Part shown: one piece after another, positions 25,401 through 36,980 of the stretch
How positions within the stretch are numbered: position 1 is the first letter of the stretch
How the letters are laid out: each line of letters starts with the position of its first letter
Assembly: GCF_036370855.1 (NCBI RefSeq)
Contig: NC_088130.1
Span: 13,669,543 to 13,733,542, forward strand
DNA length: 64,000 nucleotides
Reading direction: 5' to 3'
Source of the DNA: Dromaius novaehollandiae
Taxonomy: Eukaryota > Chordata > Aves > Casuariiformes > Dromaiidae
The notes under the pieces: model-generated
Databases searched by the model: none
Seen by the model: only the letters and a program-made list of their open reading frames with translations
What the model was told of the DNA's origin: nothing
Translations under genes and position numbers: made by a program

Positions 25401-28400
25401 AAACACCTCAGGTAGCAAACCATCTTATCTTGTTACATTCTTTAAAGTAATTTATGTAAGCTGTGCTGAAACAACTTTCTGGAGCTCAAAATATAAATCT
25501 AGGTTGTCATGGATACACACATGAGAAGGCTTTCTTTATAAATATGTTATGAGTCTGACGATTTATTTTTAGTACATAAAAGTAGATTTTTTCCCCCAAA
25601 AGATGTAGGATACAACTAGGGTCATCATTGTACTCTGACTGCACTTAAATACAATCTTTTTCTTCCTGACCACAATGCCAAAATATTTTTAAAACTTGAG
25701 GTTTATGTGCATGTCAAAAGGGCTGACGAGAGCCCCAGGCTTTTCTCTCACCTGTTTGACCCCTCCTTTGTACCGAATATGCCTGAAGTGGAAGCGGTCT
25801 CCTGCTTACCCACAGTTAGGGAATTAAGTGTTGTTATCCAGAGCAGCCTCCAGCAGTGCTTTTAGATCTGCAGATATTTCACCTGCTGTTTTCTTTTCCG
25901 GTAATTAAACTGCATGAGGTAATTATAGCATATAGCTGGATAAGCTAAATAATTTATAGACCTTTCGAGTCAGGAGATACTTTCTAGTATTGCATGTTGT
26001 ATTTGCTCCTGGTTCCCTATAACTTCTATAGTGCGAGAGGTGATACCCTAATATGTGATTCTTTGTTACTGTTGGCTGATGAAATAACAGAAAGTTATTA
26101 GCTTATGATAAAAAGTGATAAGCCTGTGATAAAAAGCATTAGAGAAGGAGATGGCTAAGAATAATTCACAACAATAAAACAAAAGTATTCTAAGCGAAGG
26201 ATGCTTTTAAAACTTTCGAATCTTTAGATTTTTACACCACACCAAACAGTGGAGTGGTTTAAGAGGGTATCTCCTGACATCAAGTAAAACAGAATAAAAC
26301 ACAACAAATTCTTAAAATATCCTTCCTTTCTTTCATGCACAAACTGTTAACAGTTCCTTAGAAAATCACATCTCCTCCAAGAGTACATAAATGTTAATTT
26401 CTTGCATATTGCATGAACTGTGGTGTAAAACCACACTGTAGAATTCATCTGATTCTTTTCAGGGAAAAAGCCTATGTTAACTAAAAATTTATGACAAACA
26501 GTGCAATTAATAATAAATATATACACCTAAGAGATGACTTATTTGGGCTATATCAAACACCAAATAATTTTGAAAAACAGTTACTGAAAGTGTTGATGCA
26601 AACACTTCTACAAATATTCATTTCTTTTGCAGAAAGTTTTCCTCCCAACGATCCAACTTGCTTCTGTTTCTCTAGCTACAGAAGTCAATTTTCACTTTTC
26701 CCCCTCTGAATTAGCTTAACAACGGTAGCAAAATGATACATAAATCATATCCATAGATGCTCTGTTCCATTAAGAATCAGAAAGTCTTTTTTTTATGAGT
26801 CTCAAAAATAATGCGTGTCATAAATGTAACAGATACTTTATACATAATGCAATAGAGGCATAAAGCCTAGTGCCAATGAACCTAGAAGAATCTGTTCGTT
26901 TGCTTTCTGGGAGTCAGACATAAATCACAAAAGCAAGATTTCTGACCTAGAGCTTTAAGAAAGGGCTAAAAACATTAAATAGAGGATGAAATCACATGCT
27001 CTTGGAGAGAATTTATCATTTTTAAGGCTGCTGTACAATTTACACCATGACCATTGCTTAATGAAATACAACGTGGCATTCACTGCACATGGAAATTGTT
27101 GTCCCTCAAATATATTTTCAGGTCCTAGTGGTAGAGAAAAGGCCTAAAATACAATTTGCATGTACTGTCTTTGCTTGTGTTTTGCAAATCCTACTAATAA
27201 AAGATCCTTGAGTAGGAGTCTTGAGTGGAATTGTACAAATCATGGGACTCAAAGAACAGAGGGCCGTAAAAGTGGTTATTATATGCTGTGCCTGCTAATG
27301 TTACAGGACAGTCTGTAATGAGGACATTAACCTGGCAAAGACTTGCTAGGTGTGCCAATAAAGCTCTTCAAGAAAAGCCTTCCAGCAGCTTTCTGATGCC
27401 AGCAGGATCTGTCCATCCAGTGTCGGTACGAGAGGCTGGAGAAGGTGAGTTTCATAGTAGTGACAAGAGAGCCAGAAGCACAGTGTAGTCTTAGAAATTG
27501 CATCCTTAAGGTGTTTGCAGAGAGCAATTGCATAACTGACTCATACTTTTGTTTTTAAGAAGACTAAGCCCACTTGTCTTTCGCTCTGTTCTCCTGCTCC
27601 TGTGGATTTTGTTGTTGTTGCTATATCTGAATAGTTACATGTGTTCTCTTTGGAGATGTGGAGATGTATGGGCAGCTTGTCTCCTTAAATAAATGAGTAG
27701 TTGGTCTGTCATGAATAGCACTACTGTTGTGCTCTACAGAAAAGGTAACTCAGGAGTTTCTTCTGCAGTGCAATGTTATTTTCCAGTTCCATTTTGCCGT
27801 CTGCTGTAAAAATTTTGAATTGCCAGAACAGGGGGCTGTTGTCGACACCCACGCATTGCAGGGGATTGCACACGACTGTTCGGAAATAGCCCCCAAAGTA
27901 ATACAATTTGGGCAGGTATTTGGGGAGTAAAAGTGATGTCTCTTCAAGCAGACTGGTTCAATTAAAATCTAAGCTGTGACATTGACATGATGCAACGTGA
28001 AGATTATGATCTGAATTTAGTTTCCAATTTCCTAACTTCTGTGGTTTTGTTTGAGCAAGGAACTAAACTATGCTTTACAGCTGAGAAGGAAAAGTCTTTG
28101 GATCCTAAAACAACCCCAAACTCAAGGGATTAAAAAAAAAAGCAGAGTTTTTGCCGTCTTTCCTAGAAAAAATTACTGCAAAAGGATTGAGCAATTGGTG
28201 AGCAATCTTTTAATAGTTTCCCAGAATTCTGCAGTCACAGGACTTCGGAAACATATCATTTACATGCAATATCAGGCTCTAGTTAAAGCTGCCTGTAATA
28301 TTGCACAGTGAGAGAATGTCATGTTTCATGATGCTATAAGTGATATGTTTGGGTCCTCTAATGCAGCCAGAAGGACTTTTAGTAAGTCAGTGCTGACCAT

Positions 28401-29374
28401 TTCTCTCATTTTTACAGGCATCTGCCTTGACGCCTTCAAAACAACATCACCAGACAGTGGTTAGAAAAGTTTAAGCTGTCACTACCGCTTATTTGATGCA
28501 GCTGATGTTCTTTTTGCTGTTGCCTTCATCTGGCACCTTCCATGTCACCCATCTGGTGTGTCTGGGCACAAAACTAGATTATCATCTCTGGAGGGCATTA
28601 TCCACTCTTTGCTACAGTTTTGGTCAGTGATCAGTCTAAAAGGCCCTAATCTTTGCCTTTGCCCCTGCTGTAGTACTGAATACAAATATATAATAAATGC
28701 AACAAAGACTGTTGAAAACCCTTATACACTTCTTAGCTACAGTTTTTCTTACCAGCCAGAGTTTGTCACTGTCCAGATATGCTTAGAATTTTCCTAATGA
28801 AAATATAGGTGTAAAATTGTGGATGTGTGTGAGCCCAGGATACAGAGGAATAAAGCAAAGCAAAACAGGTAAAATGCTAGAAACAGAATTGATTAAGGAG
28901 GTCAATTCAAAATCATATTTTGAAACACCTTATAGGAATCATTTATGTTTAGCTGAAAAGAAAAGAATATTTTTGAATTTTGTTCCACAACTTGATTCAG
29001 TTTGTTTTTGTTAAATTTCACAGAGCTTTTAGACCCAAATCTTACCCTTTTCCTCTTATCGTTTCTCAAAGGAAATATAGCAATTGCTTATGGGCTGCAC
29101 AGAATCAGCAGTTTTGTAAGCCAGTCATCTTCCCATTGCCTGATCAAAGATATTCCTGCTCAAAATGAGTCATGGAAAAACACTTATAACTCTTGAGCAA
29201 GTTTTATTTTCTGGTGCTATCTGTGACCAGCAGGTCTGAAACTCCCTTGAAGGGTTTCCTAGTAAAATTTCAAATATATGGCAAGGTGTTTAGTAACATC
29301 TATGTAATAAGGATCATTTTCGCTCTTTACCAAGAACCGTTTGCTGTTTGGTTGCTAGCGCTGCTTTTGTTAGC
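22409..29374. other. Non-coding AT-rich DNA
   Basis: No gene or clear mobile element recognised apart from the palindrome at 22650-22694. Open frames near 24982, 27727 and 28558 are short and show no known domain. Confidence 0.55.
22650..22694. repeat. Perfect 18-bp inverted repeat, nested palindrome
   Basis: The arm TTGATCAACTGATCAAAT (22650-22667) is the exact reverse complement of ATTTGATCAGTTGATCAA (22677-22694), with a 9-base spacer. Each arm is itself nearly self-complementary (TTGATCA, two bases, TGATCAA), so the site holds four TGATCA hexamers and could fold as one long hairpin or two small ones. It starts about 240 bases beyond the CR1 3' end and is not part of the CR1 consensus. 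It may be a relic of a small DNA transposon terminus or a chance palindrome grown by slippage. Confidence 0.9.
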
Positions 29375-29640
29375 GTTAAATTGATGCAGTGAAGTTCCCT
29401 CGGGTTCTTTCGTGCTCTGCCCATTGCGTCGTGCCTTCCAAAGTCCCAGCCCAGTGGCCGCAGGAGGCTCCACCAGCAGAGGCGACGTCCGTCCTGGAAT
29501 AAGACCTTTGGCTCCAGGGGGGAGGTGAAAGGAGGCGTGGAGGATGCGTGCTCCCTATCGTGCGGGAATCTGGGGGTGCCGGGGGCTGTGTGGGGAGAGG
29601 AGGCAGTAAGGTCAGCGTGCGACAAAATGACCCTCTATAA
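29375..29640. promoter_or_regulatory. Small CpG-rich island about 5.5 kb upstream of exon
   Basis: GC content and CpG density rise sharply in this short stretch; I count about 16 CpG in roughly 240 bases, while the flanks are AT-rich. A 144-codon minus-strand frame (29810-29376) crosses it and starts with a hydrophobic stretch (MVFSILLVYLSLLFC), but the rest is low-complexity Pro/Ser/Arg sequence with no recognised domain. A regulatory island or an undescribed exon or promoter of a non-coding RNA are both possible. Confidence 0.35.
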
Positions 29641-32600
29641 TTACCTTTCTGACAAGCATCTGTGCATATGCTGAAAGAGCTGAGGGTGTGGGTATGTTTG
29701 CTATTTTTTCTTAATAACTGGTCATGTAGTACAGAACGGGGAAACTCCTGAGGTGTGGAAGTTGTACAGAAAAGCAGAGAGAGATAAACCAAAAGGATGG
29801 AAAATACCATTTGGTTTTCTTGCTAGGGCTCCTTATTACCTTGCGGAGGAAGGTGTTACGGAGGTTTTGTAATTCTTTGCCACACCCTTAAGACACAAAA
29901 CTACTTTCCAGCTGTGGAGGACTATGATAGCTGAGATGACAAAGTCATCCCGCTTGTTTACTGCCTCTGTCTGCTGCAAACGCAGAAAAATGTTCTATTG
30001 CAAAACCGTTGCCGTGCTGGGTCTTTGCTGAAATGCTTAGTGGTCAGGGTGAACTGCCCTCTTTTGTGAAGCCTTCATGAAGATATGCTGTGTATTGCAT
30101 TTATGCTGACCCAGGCAATCAAGACTGGAGAATGTTTCCTATTTATCTCTGGGAAAATATTATACCAATATACTTAGTAAATTTGAAATCTGATCTGGAA
30201 ATGATAGCGAAAATGCGGTTACAGATCAAAACTGGAAAAGTTCATTGAAAAATATGGTGCTATTAACACAAAGTTAAACAGTGCAGATAGGAACATGATG
30301 GTTAAGCTGGAGAGAAACTTTGAGCGCAACCATAAATCTGAATGCTTGAGCAGCCTAATTTCTATCATATACTGTAGAGGTTACAGAACTAACAGCTTGC
30401 CCACACTTGGAAGTTAATTTAAATTAAGATGGATTGTCACTTAAAATGCAGTATTTATTTCTAAGTGACAATCAACCATGGACATTTTGAGACCCAAAAT
30501 AAAGGTGTTATATTCCTATGTGGGCTAATCCCTTTCAAAGATAAATTTTAAAAAGCTGCCTGACCTTACCAAGAGCAACTTTTTAAATATCCTTTTGTTG
30601 AAATAAAAAAGCCACATCCAGGCTTGCAGGAAAAACACAAAGAAAGGAAATCAAAGTAGTTATTCCAGGAAAGGGGAGAAGAAGAGGAAAGGGAAGACGA
30701 AAAGGGCCTTTAATTAAAAAGAGGAATGTTTGGTCGAATACACCATTCTGGGATACAGCTTCAAGAGTTCAGGGGAGGCAGATTTACAAGTACCTCGAGA
30801 GCAACTGAAGGCAAAATGTTGCTAATTATCAGGACTCTCCGCCAACAGCTATAGAGGTGAAATCACAGAGAGAATGGCAAAGCGTGCTTGCTCCGTTATC
30901 TGCTCAAACTTTAATTTTCTGTGTGCATAGTGTAACTTTGAATCCGCATTTCAATTGCTCATTTTGGAACTGGGAATAACCTAGCAGAGTATCTAGGAAA
31001 ACCGATCTAATAAGGGAACATTGGATGTATCTGCACTGCTCAGATCCCTGCTGCCTCGCAAGTCTGGTTCCCCTGACTTTCGCAGAGTGTGTGTGCATCA
31101 GGGCCCCAGAGACCCCTTCTGAGATAGCCCAGCTCAGTGCTTTCCCAGGCAAAACCCAGAAGTGGATCAGTTAAAAGTCATCTTAAGATGGCAGTGAGGA
31201 GGCTTAAAAAAAGGATTTCATGATATTTGATATTCATCACAGACTTACAGAACTTAATAAAAGGAAACAGACAGAAATCCATCAACCATTTTATAAGCTA
31301 TACCCTTTATTCTAGCTGCTCAGTCAGTTGCCTAAAGCCATAATTCATAACTACGTATAATACCATTTATGTATATGCTTGAGACAGTCTACAAAACTGC
31401 CTACATCTAGAATAAATTATTTAATTAACATTTAATAAGTATATTGCATTAACACTATCTGCGTTTAGGGGAGAGGGAATAATGGATGTGAACATGTGGC
31501 AGAAGACTTGTGAAATACTGCAGCGAACATAACAGCATAAAAAGTTACCTAGGCCATACTATGAATAGAACAAGATGCTGGAGCAGTGGGAAAATATATA
31601 AATTAATTATCAGTTCAGTTAAGCTTCAAGAAAATCTGTGCCTGTTAAGATATTTTGATGGACATGAAATTAAGCATAGCTCATCCCAATTTGGTAACAT
31701 ATTCTCATTTTTCTATTCTCTGATTTTTGCAAGCAATTATGTAAAACAAAGGCAAATAAATTGAAACGTAAGTATTTGTTAAAAAATTATTGCTTTTATA
31801 AATATAGGCTTTTATTCATCGATATACACTTCAATTTTGTTTCACTTACAGGTCTGTGAAGTTACTGGGTAATAAGATGCCTCTTCCTTTTGGCTGTGAT
31901 AGTAAAATGCATCCTGCTAGCTCTGACTTTTAAGTAAAAGTTGCTGAATTACTTCTTCTTTTGCCATCCTGCAATTCCTCCATAGTCTCAGGAGATGGTC
32001 TCCTGTGTGTTAGGGTGAGCTACCACCTCTGCCCCAGGCTGTTTCTGCAGCACTCACCCGATGACCACTCACAGCACTGCAAGCAAACAGGGAGAAGAGT
32101 AGCTCTGTTTTCTCCACTATTTGCTACCTGGCTGGGCTCTGCAAGCCCTCAGGGGAGCTGGAAAGCAGTTTTGAGTTAAGGAAGCACTAGCAAAGGTGGC
32201 TCAGTGTCCGCGCTGCGGAGAAGATGCACCTTTCTCCTCCCGTCTGCTGGCACACACAGGAACACCAAACCTGAAATCACAGGAAAGTTCTCCTGCCTCC
32301 CCCTGATGTTTGTCCCCAGCTGGGCTGCTGCTGTCCAGAGGGGCTGCTTTCTACCATGCTGACCAGTGTATCTTTATGGTTTCCTTGTGCTGCCCTCTCT
32401 GCTTGTTCCATTTACCCAGTGTCTTTTATTTTATAAAAGAATTGTAAACTGTGCAGAGTAGGAAAACTCTCTTTGTGTTTTTGTACCTGGACCCTATCTC
32501 AGTACAAACAGTAATAACAACAACAATCACAACTCCTGTTGAGGTACCTAAACCAGACTTGCGTTTTTCTTGTGCTGTGGACTAATAAAAGGAGAGAAAT

Positions 32601-33470
32601 GGTTGGGTGAGAGAGCCTGCAGCCCCTAATATCTTTTTGATGAATGCTTGCCCTCAGGTTGAAAATGTTGGACGTTGCTGATGTGCTGCAAGTGGTTTGG
32701 ATGTTATGAGCTCCTCAGCTGTTCTCTCATTCTGCAGCATTCCCAAAGGTGTTAAAGTTTCCTGTATCAGAGCTTTCTAAAGGTAGGATTATTATCATGT
32801 TGGATAGCAGAAATCCACAAAGAAGTGCTCCTAAAAGTGCTTTCCAAGAACAATAGGTTTAAGGAGCACAGAAATCTCTCTATCTGCAGGCATCCCCGGA
32901 ATTTCCCTTCTATTGGTTCTGCTTTTCTGTTGTTTCGGAGATGCACCTTGGCGAGAGACAAAGAACCAGATGTGAATGCTGATGGTGCACTGAGCATGCT
33001 TGGGGGAAGAAGGGTTTTAATGTGAAAGTGGCAGCTCTCTCTCTTTCAGCTCTAGTAGAGTAACAACTCAAATCCTCCCGGGATTGCTGCATCCTTACAT
33101 CTCCTAATGGGCCTCAGGTTTTAGAAAAGCTGAGCACTTGCTTTTCTAACTCGATAGAATAAGAGCTTCACATTCTGACTTTTTCACTGAAGGGATACAA
33201 AGCCCCACAGAACAAACTAAAAAAATACCACTCTCCAATCTTTTTATTATATTTTTTAACCAGTTGTTGTCAACACTTCAGCAAACAAGCTTTCCAGAAT
33301 TTGATTATTTGCTCCCTGACCCTTCACCTATACCTACCTAAAATTGGCATTAGCTGCTGCCAAAATGACGTGAGAGTAAAAAAAAAATCTCCTTACTGGG
33401 CCTTTTTCAAGTTTATGCAGTATTCCTTATAGATAAAAGATGTACATTAAAGTTAAAATGAATTAAACTT
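29641..33470. other. Non-coding DNA
   Basis: No gene recognised. The stretch 31960-32350 is somewhat richer in GC but shows no CpG clustering and no repeat I can name. Confidence 0.55.
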
Positions 33471-33590
33471 AAGGCCAAGAGAAGATTAAATGGTCTATCC
33501 AAAGTCACCCAAGGACTCAGTGGTGGGGCTGAGTCTCTCATGTCAGGGTAGCGCCCTGTCCATCAGGACTTCCTTGCTGCCTTTGTAGGA
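33471..33590 (-). mobile_element. MIR-like (CORE-SINE) relic
   Basis: The plus-strand text reads GATTAAATGGTCTATCCAAA, then GTCACCCAAGGACTCAGTGG and TGGGGCTGAGTCTC. This follows the antisense of the MIR core (a TTAAGT.ACTTGCCCAAGGTCAC..AGCTAGT...GGCAGAGC.GGGATT pattern as I recall it). Identity judged by eye is only moderate, as expected for an element older than the amniote radiation. Boundaries are approximate, and other CORE-SINE families would fit too. Confidence 0.45.
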
Positions 33591-34609
33591 AGCTGGTGTT
33601 CCTACACTTGCTGTCTGCAAATACAAATGACTAGGCAAGGCACAAGGCCATGGAAAATAGGCCTGTGAAAGCAAGTTGGTGTATATTAAATACTGCAACA
33701 CATAAAAGCTATGGTCCCAGAGGGGCTGTTTGCAGAAGAAGGCAATGATAGAGCTCCATCTCAAAGATGGGAAGCTCTGTGGAGCTTCATCTTACAGAGT
33801 TTTAGATTTGCAGCCCCACTGCAAACCATTGTAGACAGTAATACACAAGACAGTCTGATTAGCGTAGCCTCATGGAACAATTTTTTTAATCTCTTTCCCC
33901 TCATTTGGAGAATTTGTCAGCTTTTGCTGATGAATATAATAATAATGATGAGTAAATTATAAATAGAGAAACAACATCTGTAATATGGGGAGTAAGAGGA
34001 AATTTGAAAATGCCAGAACAATCAATAAAAACCATCCAACTAAATGAGTAGATATTTTCTAAGCTGACAGAGATTTAAAACTTTCCTGAGAAGTGGCTGT
34101 TTTCCTCCATAATCAGCTTAAAAACTGATTATTACTGGCAAAATAAAATATTCCCAGCTCTTTGTAGGGGGTTTGCTTTTTGCACTTCGTAACTCTTCCC
34201 TAATGCAACCCTCATCAAAAAATTGTGCGGAAAGGGTATTTCTCCTCCTGCAGCTGGAGAGTTGGCATTAAGAACATCTTCATTAGCTGGGAAAGCCAGC
34301 TGCTGCCTCAAATGGAAGTATGCTTTGCTAGGTTTGAATTGTCCCCACACCATAGCCTCGTGTGTCTGCACACCTTTAAAAGAATTACTCTGAGCGTAAA
34401 TTTAATGTTAAACTGAGCTGAATTGAATTCAGACTGTCTTTTTTAATTGTTATTTTAGCAGAACGTGCATGATAGCACCCATGCTTTTGCAGCACCCCTA
34501 AATGCCGACAGCACTGCTAGCACACCAGTACTATGTCAGATCAATGGAACTAGGCTTTCTAGGTCCATTAGATCAGTGAATGAAGAGAGAATTAATTCTT
34601 CGCCTTCTC
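33591..34609. other. Proximal upstream region, no gene seen
   Basis: AT-rich sequence leading into the TRPM3 CpG island. No coding feature is recognised. It may contain promoter-proximal elements, but none can be named from motifs alone. Confidence 0.5.
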
Positions 34610-34703
34610 AGTCTCTGCTGCCTGCACGCTGGCCCCTCCCCTGCTGCCTGACTTCCCTCTGCTCGCAGGGCTTTGGGGAAGAAAGGGCACGTTACCCCGC
34701 CGC

Positions 34704-35144
34704 TTGCTTTATTCAAATTCCGCCCTCTTCGCCCTGCGCCCTCGCCCACGGGAGCGGGGAGCAGGGCGGATGGCTCCGCGGCCGCGGGGGAGCCCAGCCT
34801 GGCTGCTGCCTGCGGAGGGCAGCGGGGAGCGGGGAGCGGCAGCGCGCACTGCAGCCCTTTCTGTACGCAGGCTGCCCCTTTCCTTTAAAGCAGTGCAGCC
34901 CTCCCCTGAGCAGCAGGCTCCAGCCGCGTTTGGTATGCACGAGCCCTGCTGCTCCGAGGCAGGGGCCGCTTTCTTAGGGAGGATCGGCGGCTACCGCAAA
35001 TCCGCCTCGCCTGCCTGCTGCCCGCGTCGCGGCCAGCCCCCGTCCCGCCTCGGGAGCCGCAGGTGCGGGCGGACGGGCCGAGCATGGGACGTGCAGGCGG
35101 CGGCGGCGGGCTGCCTCGGTAGGCGCTGCCGGGTCCGCGGCTGA
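34704..35144 (+). other. Candidate upstream ORF in the TRPM3 leader
   Basis: An open frame of 146 codons in the same frame as the TRPM3 start, closed by TGA at 35142-35144, 27 bases before the start codon at 35172. Its translation is Ala, Gly, Arg and Pro rich and looks like read-through of a CpG island, with no domain. It would matter only if transcription starts upstream of it, when it or the internal ATGs could reduce initiation at the main start. It is not called as a protein-coding gene. Confidence 0.25.
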
Positions 35145-35171
35145 CTTTTCCGGTGGGACTTGTGGAGGGCC

Positions 35172-35261
35172 ATGAACCAAACGGACGCTCCCCGGCCGCT
35201 CAACTGGACCATCCGGAAGCTGTGCCATGCCGCCTTTCTGCCCTCCGTCAGACTCCTCAAG
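35172..35261 (+). CDS. TRPM3: TRPM3 alternative first coding exon (30 codons)
   Basis: The exon runs from ATG at 35172 to AAG at 35259-35261 and is followed at once by the splice donor GTACCG (phase 0). Its 30-residue product begins [12 protein letters not shown] and ends [10 protein letters not shown] recognise this as the cytosolic N-terminal tip of the alpha-type isoform of TRPM3, which in mammals reads MNQ(A/T)DAPRPLNW and is joined in phase 0 to an exon starting AQKSWIER. TRPM1, TRPM6 and TRPM7 have different leaders here. TRPM3 is a calcium-permeable non-selective cation channel of the plasma membrane, gated by heat and pregnenolone sulfate, found in sensory neurons, retina, kidney and brain. 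The ATG has G at -3 (GCCATGA), an adequate Kozak context. An in-frame TGA at 35142 stops any longer N-terminus from this exon unless splicing enters between 35145 and 35171. The rest of the gene lies beyond the window. Confidence 0.9.
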
Positions 35262-36980
35262 GTACCGTGACCCCCCTCTGCCCGGAGCGCGCCGGTCTGG
35301 GCCGCCGCAGAGTTCATGCCGAAATTGCCTCAACTTCATTAGGAGCTAGTTTAGCTACCTCCGTTAAAACCCCTGCGAGTACCCGGAGGTACCGGAGCTG
35401 GGCTTTGCACTCCGGTTCTGCGTGTTCAGCAGTTGATGGAGGTCTAGGAGACGGGTAGAAGCACGGAAAGGCAGTAGGCGGTGGTGGACACAAGCTGCGT
35501 TTCAGTTTGCCTAGGCGTATAAAAAAGACATGAACTTCTAGGGAAGAAGAAGGCATCAGTTTCCAAGGTGTGTGTCTTTGCGAGCAGTCCTCTGCTACCT
35601 GGTATTTGGGGTTATTCAGACCCTAGGGATACCCAGGGGTACAGTACCGCTCAGACCAACCTGTAAACGGAGCAGTATGTGAGCGGACACAAATTCTCCG
35701 GGTTGGCTAACAGCTGTACATAGAAGCGGAGGTCAGCTAAAGACTGACAGCGCAGACAGCTTCAGTGAAACTTTCTGATGATGATTTTTTTTTTCTTTGT
35801 TTAAACCAAGTGGCACAGTTTGATTTGAGGATGTTTTTAAATATGCCTTCCTAAAAGATAATTATTTGAAAATTACTTTGGTTTATAGACAATGGGAGGG
35901 GCTCTTAATCTCAGCATGTGCAGTACCACTACTGCTGCGTGTCCCACTTACACCTTTTCTAGAGGCATACGTAACTGGAAAGCAAAAATATCATGAATCA
36001 ACTTTTTGAAGAAAACAGAGGTTGTATCAAGCTGAAAAATCTTGTTTGCTCTTGGAGCATGTTAATTTGTTTGAAATGTATGAATGTATGAAATTTGTTT
36101 GAAATGTTTGAATGTATGAAAACATAATGCAAATTTAAACAATATAATCAGGTTGCTTTAGGATGCCTGTAATTTTTTTTTTAGTGTTGGGAGGCATGGC
36201 AATGGTTATCTCAGTTCATCTTAGTACTTCATAGTTTGTCTTTGAAATTAGTATGCAGCCAGGTAAAACATGGCTCCATGCACAGTGCGATGGAGTGTAA
36301 TGACTGATATAACCATTTGATTTTGCATGGACAGCTCGAACTTTGAAACTAAGTCAGTCCTCCGTAATGCAACATATTTGCACAGTAGTGTACTGTATGG
36401 TAGCGCACTTACCAGTCAAATAATGCACATATAGTTATTGTATATGTGAAGCAAAATGACCATACTGTGTATCATGACAGGTATTTGTCACATCCTGGCA
36501 GGAAGGGACAACCCTAGAAAAAGGTTGCTGTTTCCAAGCCAGGTGTATGGCTGCTGGCAGGTGCATTGTGAGCAGCTCCGAAGAATAGCAATAAGGTCTA
36601 CAGTAGATCTGCTGAAAAATCAAAATACAACTGAAGTGTAATACCAAACAAATCAGAAAGTAGTGCTGATTATCTTGCAAAGGCTTTTTTTCTTTCTTCT
36701 CCTGCCAGAAGCACAAATTAGAATAGCCATACTTTAAAAGCTAATACACTTAGGAAAACATAATTTTCCCAGAGTGTGAGAACTCAGATGTTGGGAAATT
36801 TTATTGGCATTCTCAATACCACAAAAAAAAAAAACTGTATTTTTTTTTTTTGGCAGACAAATGTTGCCCCCTGTGTACGGTTTTTCTTCATTGCACTTGT
36901 TTTAAGGGTAAACGTCGTCGATTATTTATTAAAAGAGCTGGCTTAAAATGATTTCCTGTGGCTACAGCTATAATCTTTTA
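35262..36980 (+). other. TRPM3: Start of TRPM3 intron 1
   Basis: The intron opens with GTACCGTGACCC. CpG-rich sequence fades over about 150 bases into ordinary AT-rich intron. A 28-bp tandem duplication lies at 36065-36120. No acceptor plus exon matching the next TRPM3 coding segment was recognised. A very long first intron agrees with the large size of this gene in other vertebrates. Confidence 0.7.
36065..36120. repeat. 28-bp tandem duplication
   Basis: Two adjacent 28-base units (36065-36092 and 36093-36120) begin ATTTGTTTGAAATG and end GAATGTATGAA, differing at one base (A or T at unit position 16). The high identity suggests a recent slippage or replication duplication. Confidence 0.85.

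Larger units (their letters stand above)
34610..35310 (+). promoter_or_regulatory. TRPM3: CpG island and putative internal TRPM3 promoter
   Basis: This is the strongest GC and CpG concentration in the window. It contains an Sp1-type GC box GGGCGG (34764-34769), a NotI site GCGGCCGC (34778-34785) and many further CpG. It surrounds and precedes the recognised first coding exon, which is the usual arrangement for a vertebrate CpG-island promoter. No canonical TATA box sits at a convincing distance; CTTTATTCAAA near 34707 is only weakly TATA-like, so dispersed initiation is likely. The transcription start cannot be placed from sequence. Several ATG triplets lie between about 34700 and the exon's start codon, so a start upstream of 34704 would give a 5' UTR with upstream ORFs. 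Confidence 0.8.

Noticed and set aside
29376..29810. 144-codon minus-strand ORF with signal-peptide-like start
   Set aside because: After the hydrophobic start it is low-complexity Pro/Ser/Arg sequence with no domain. It is noted under the CpG patch but not called as a gene.
34465..35339. Several overlapping ORFs on both strands in the CpG island
   Set aside because: Overlapping long frames in GC-rich DNA are expected from stop-codon scarcity. Only the 30-codon TRPM3 exon has family similarity and a splice donor.
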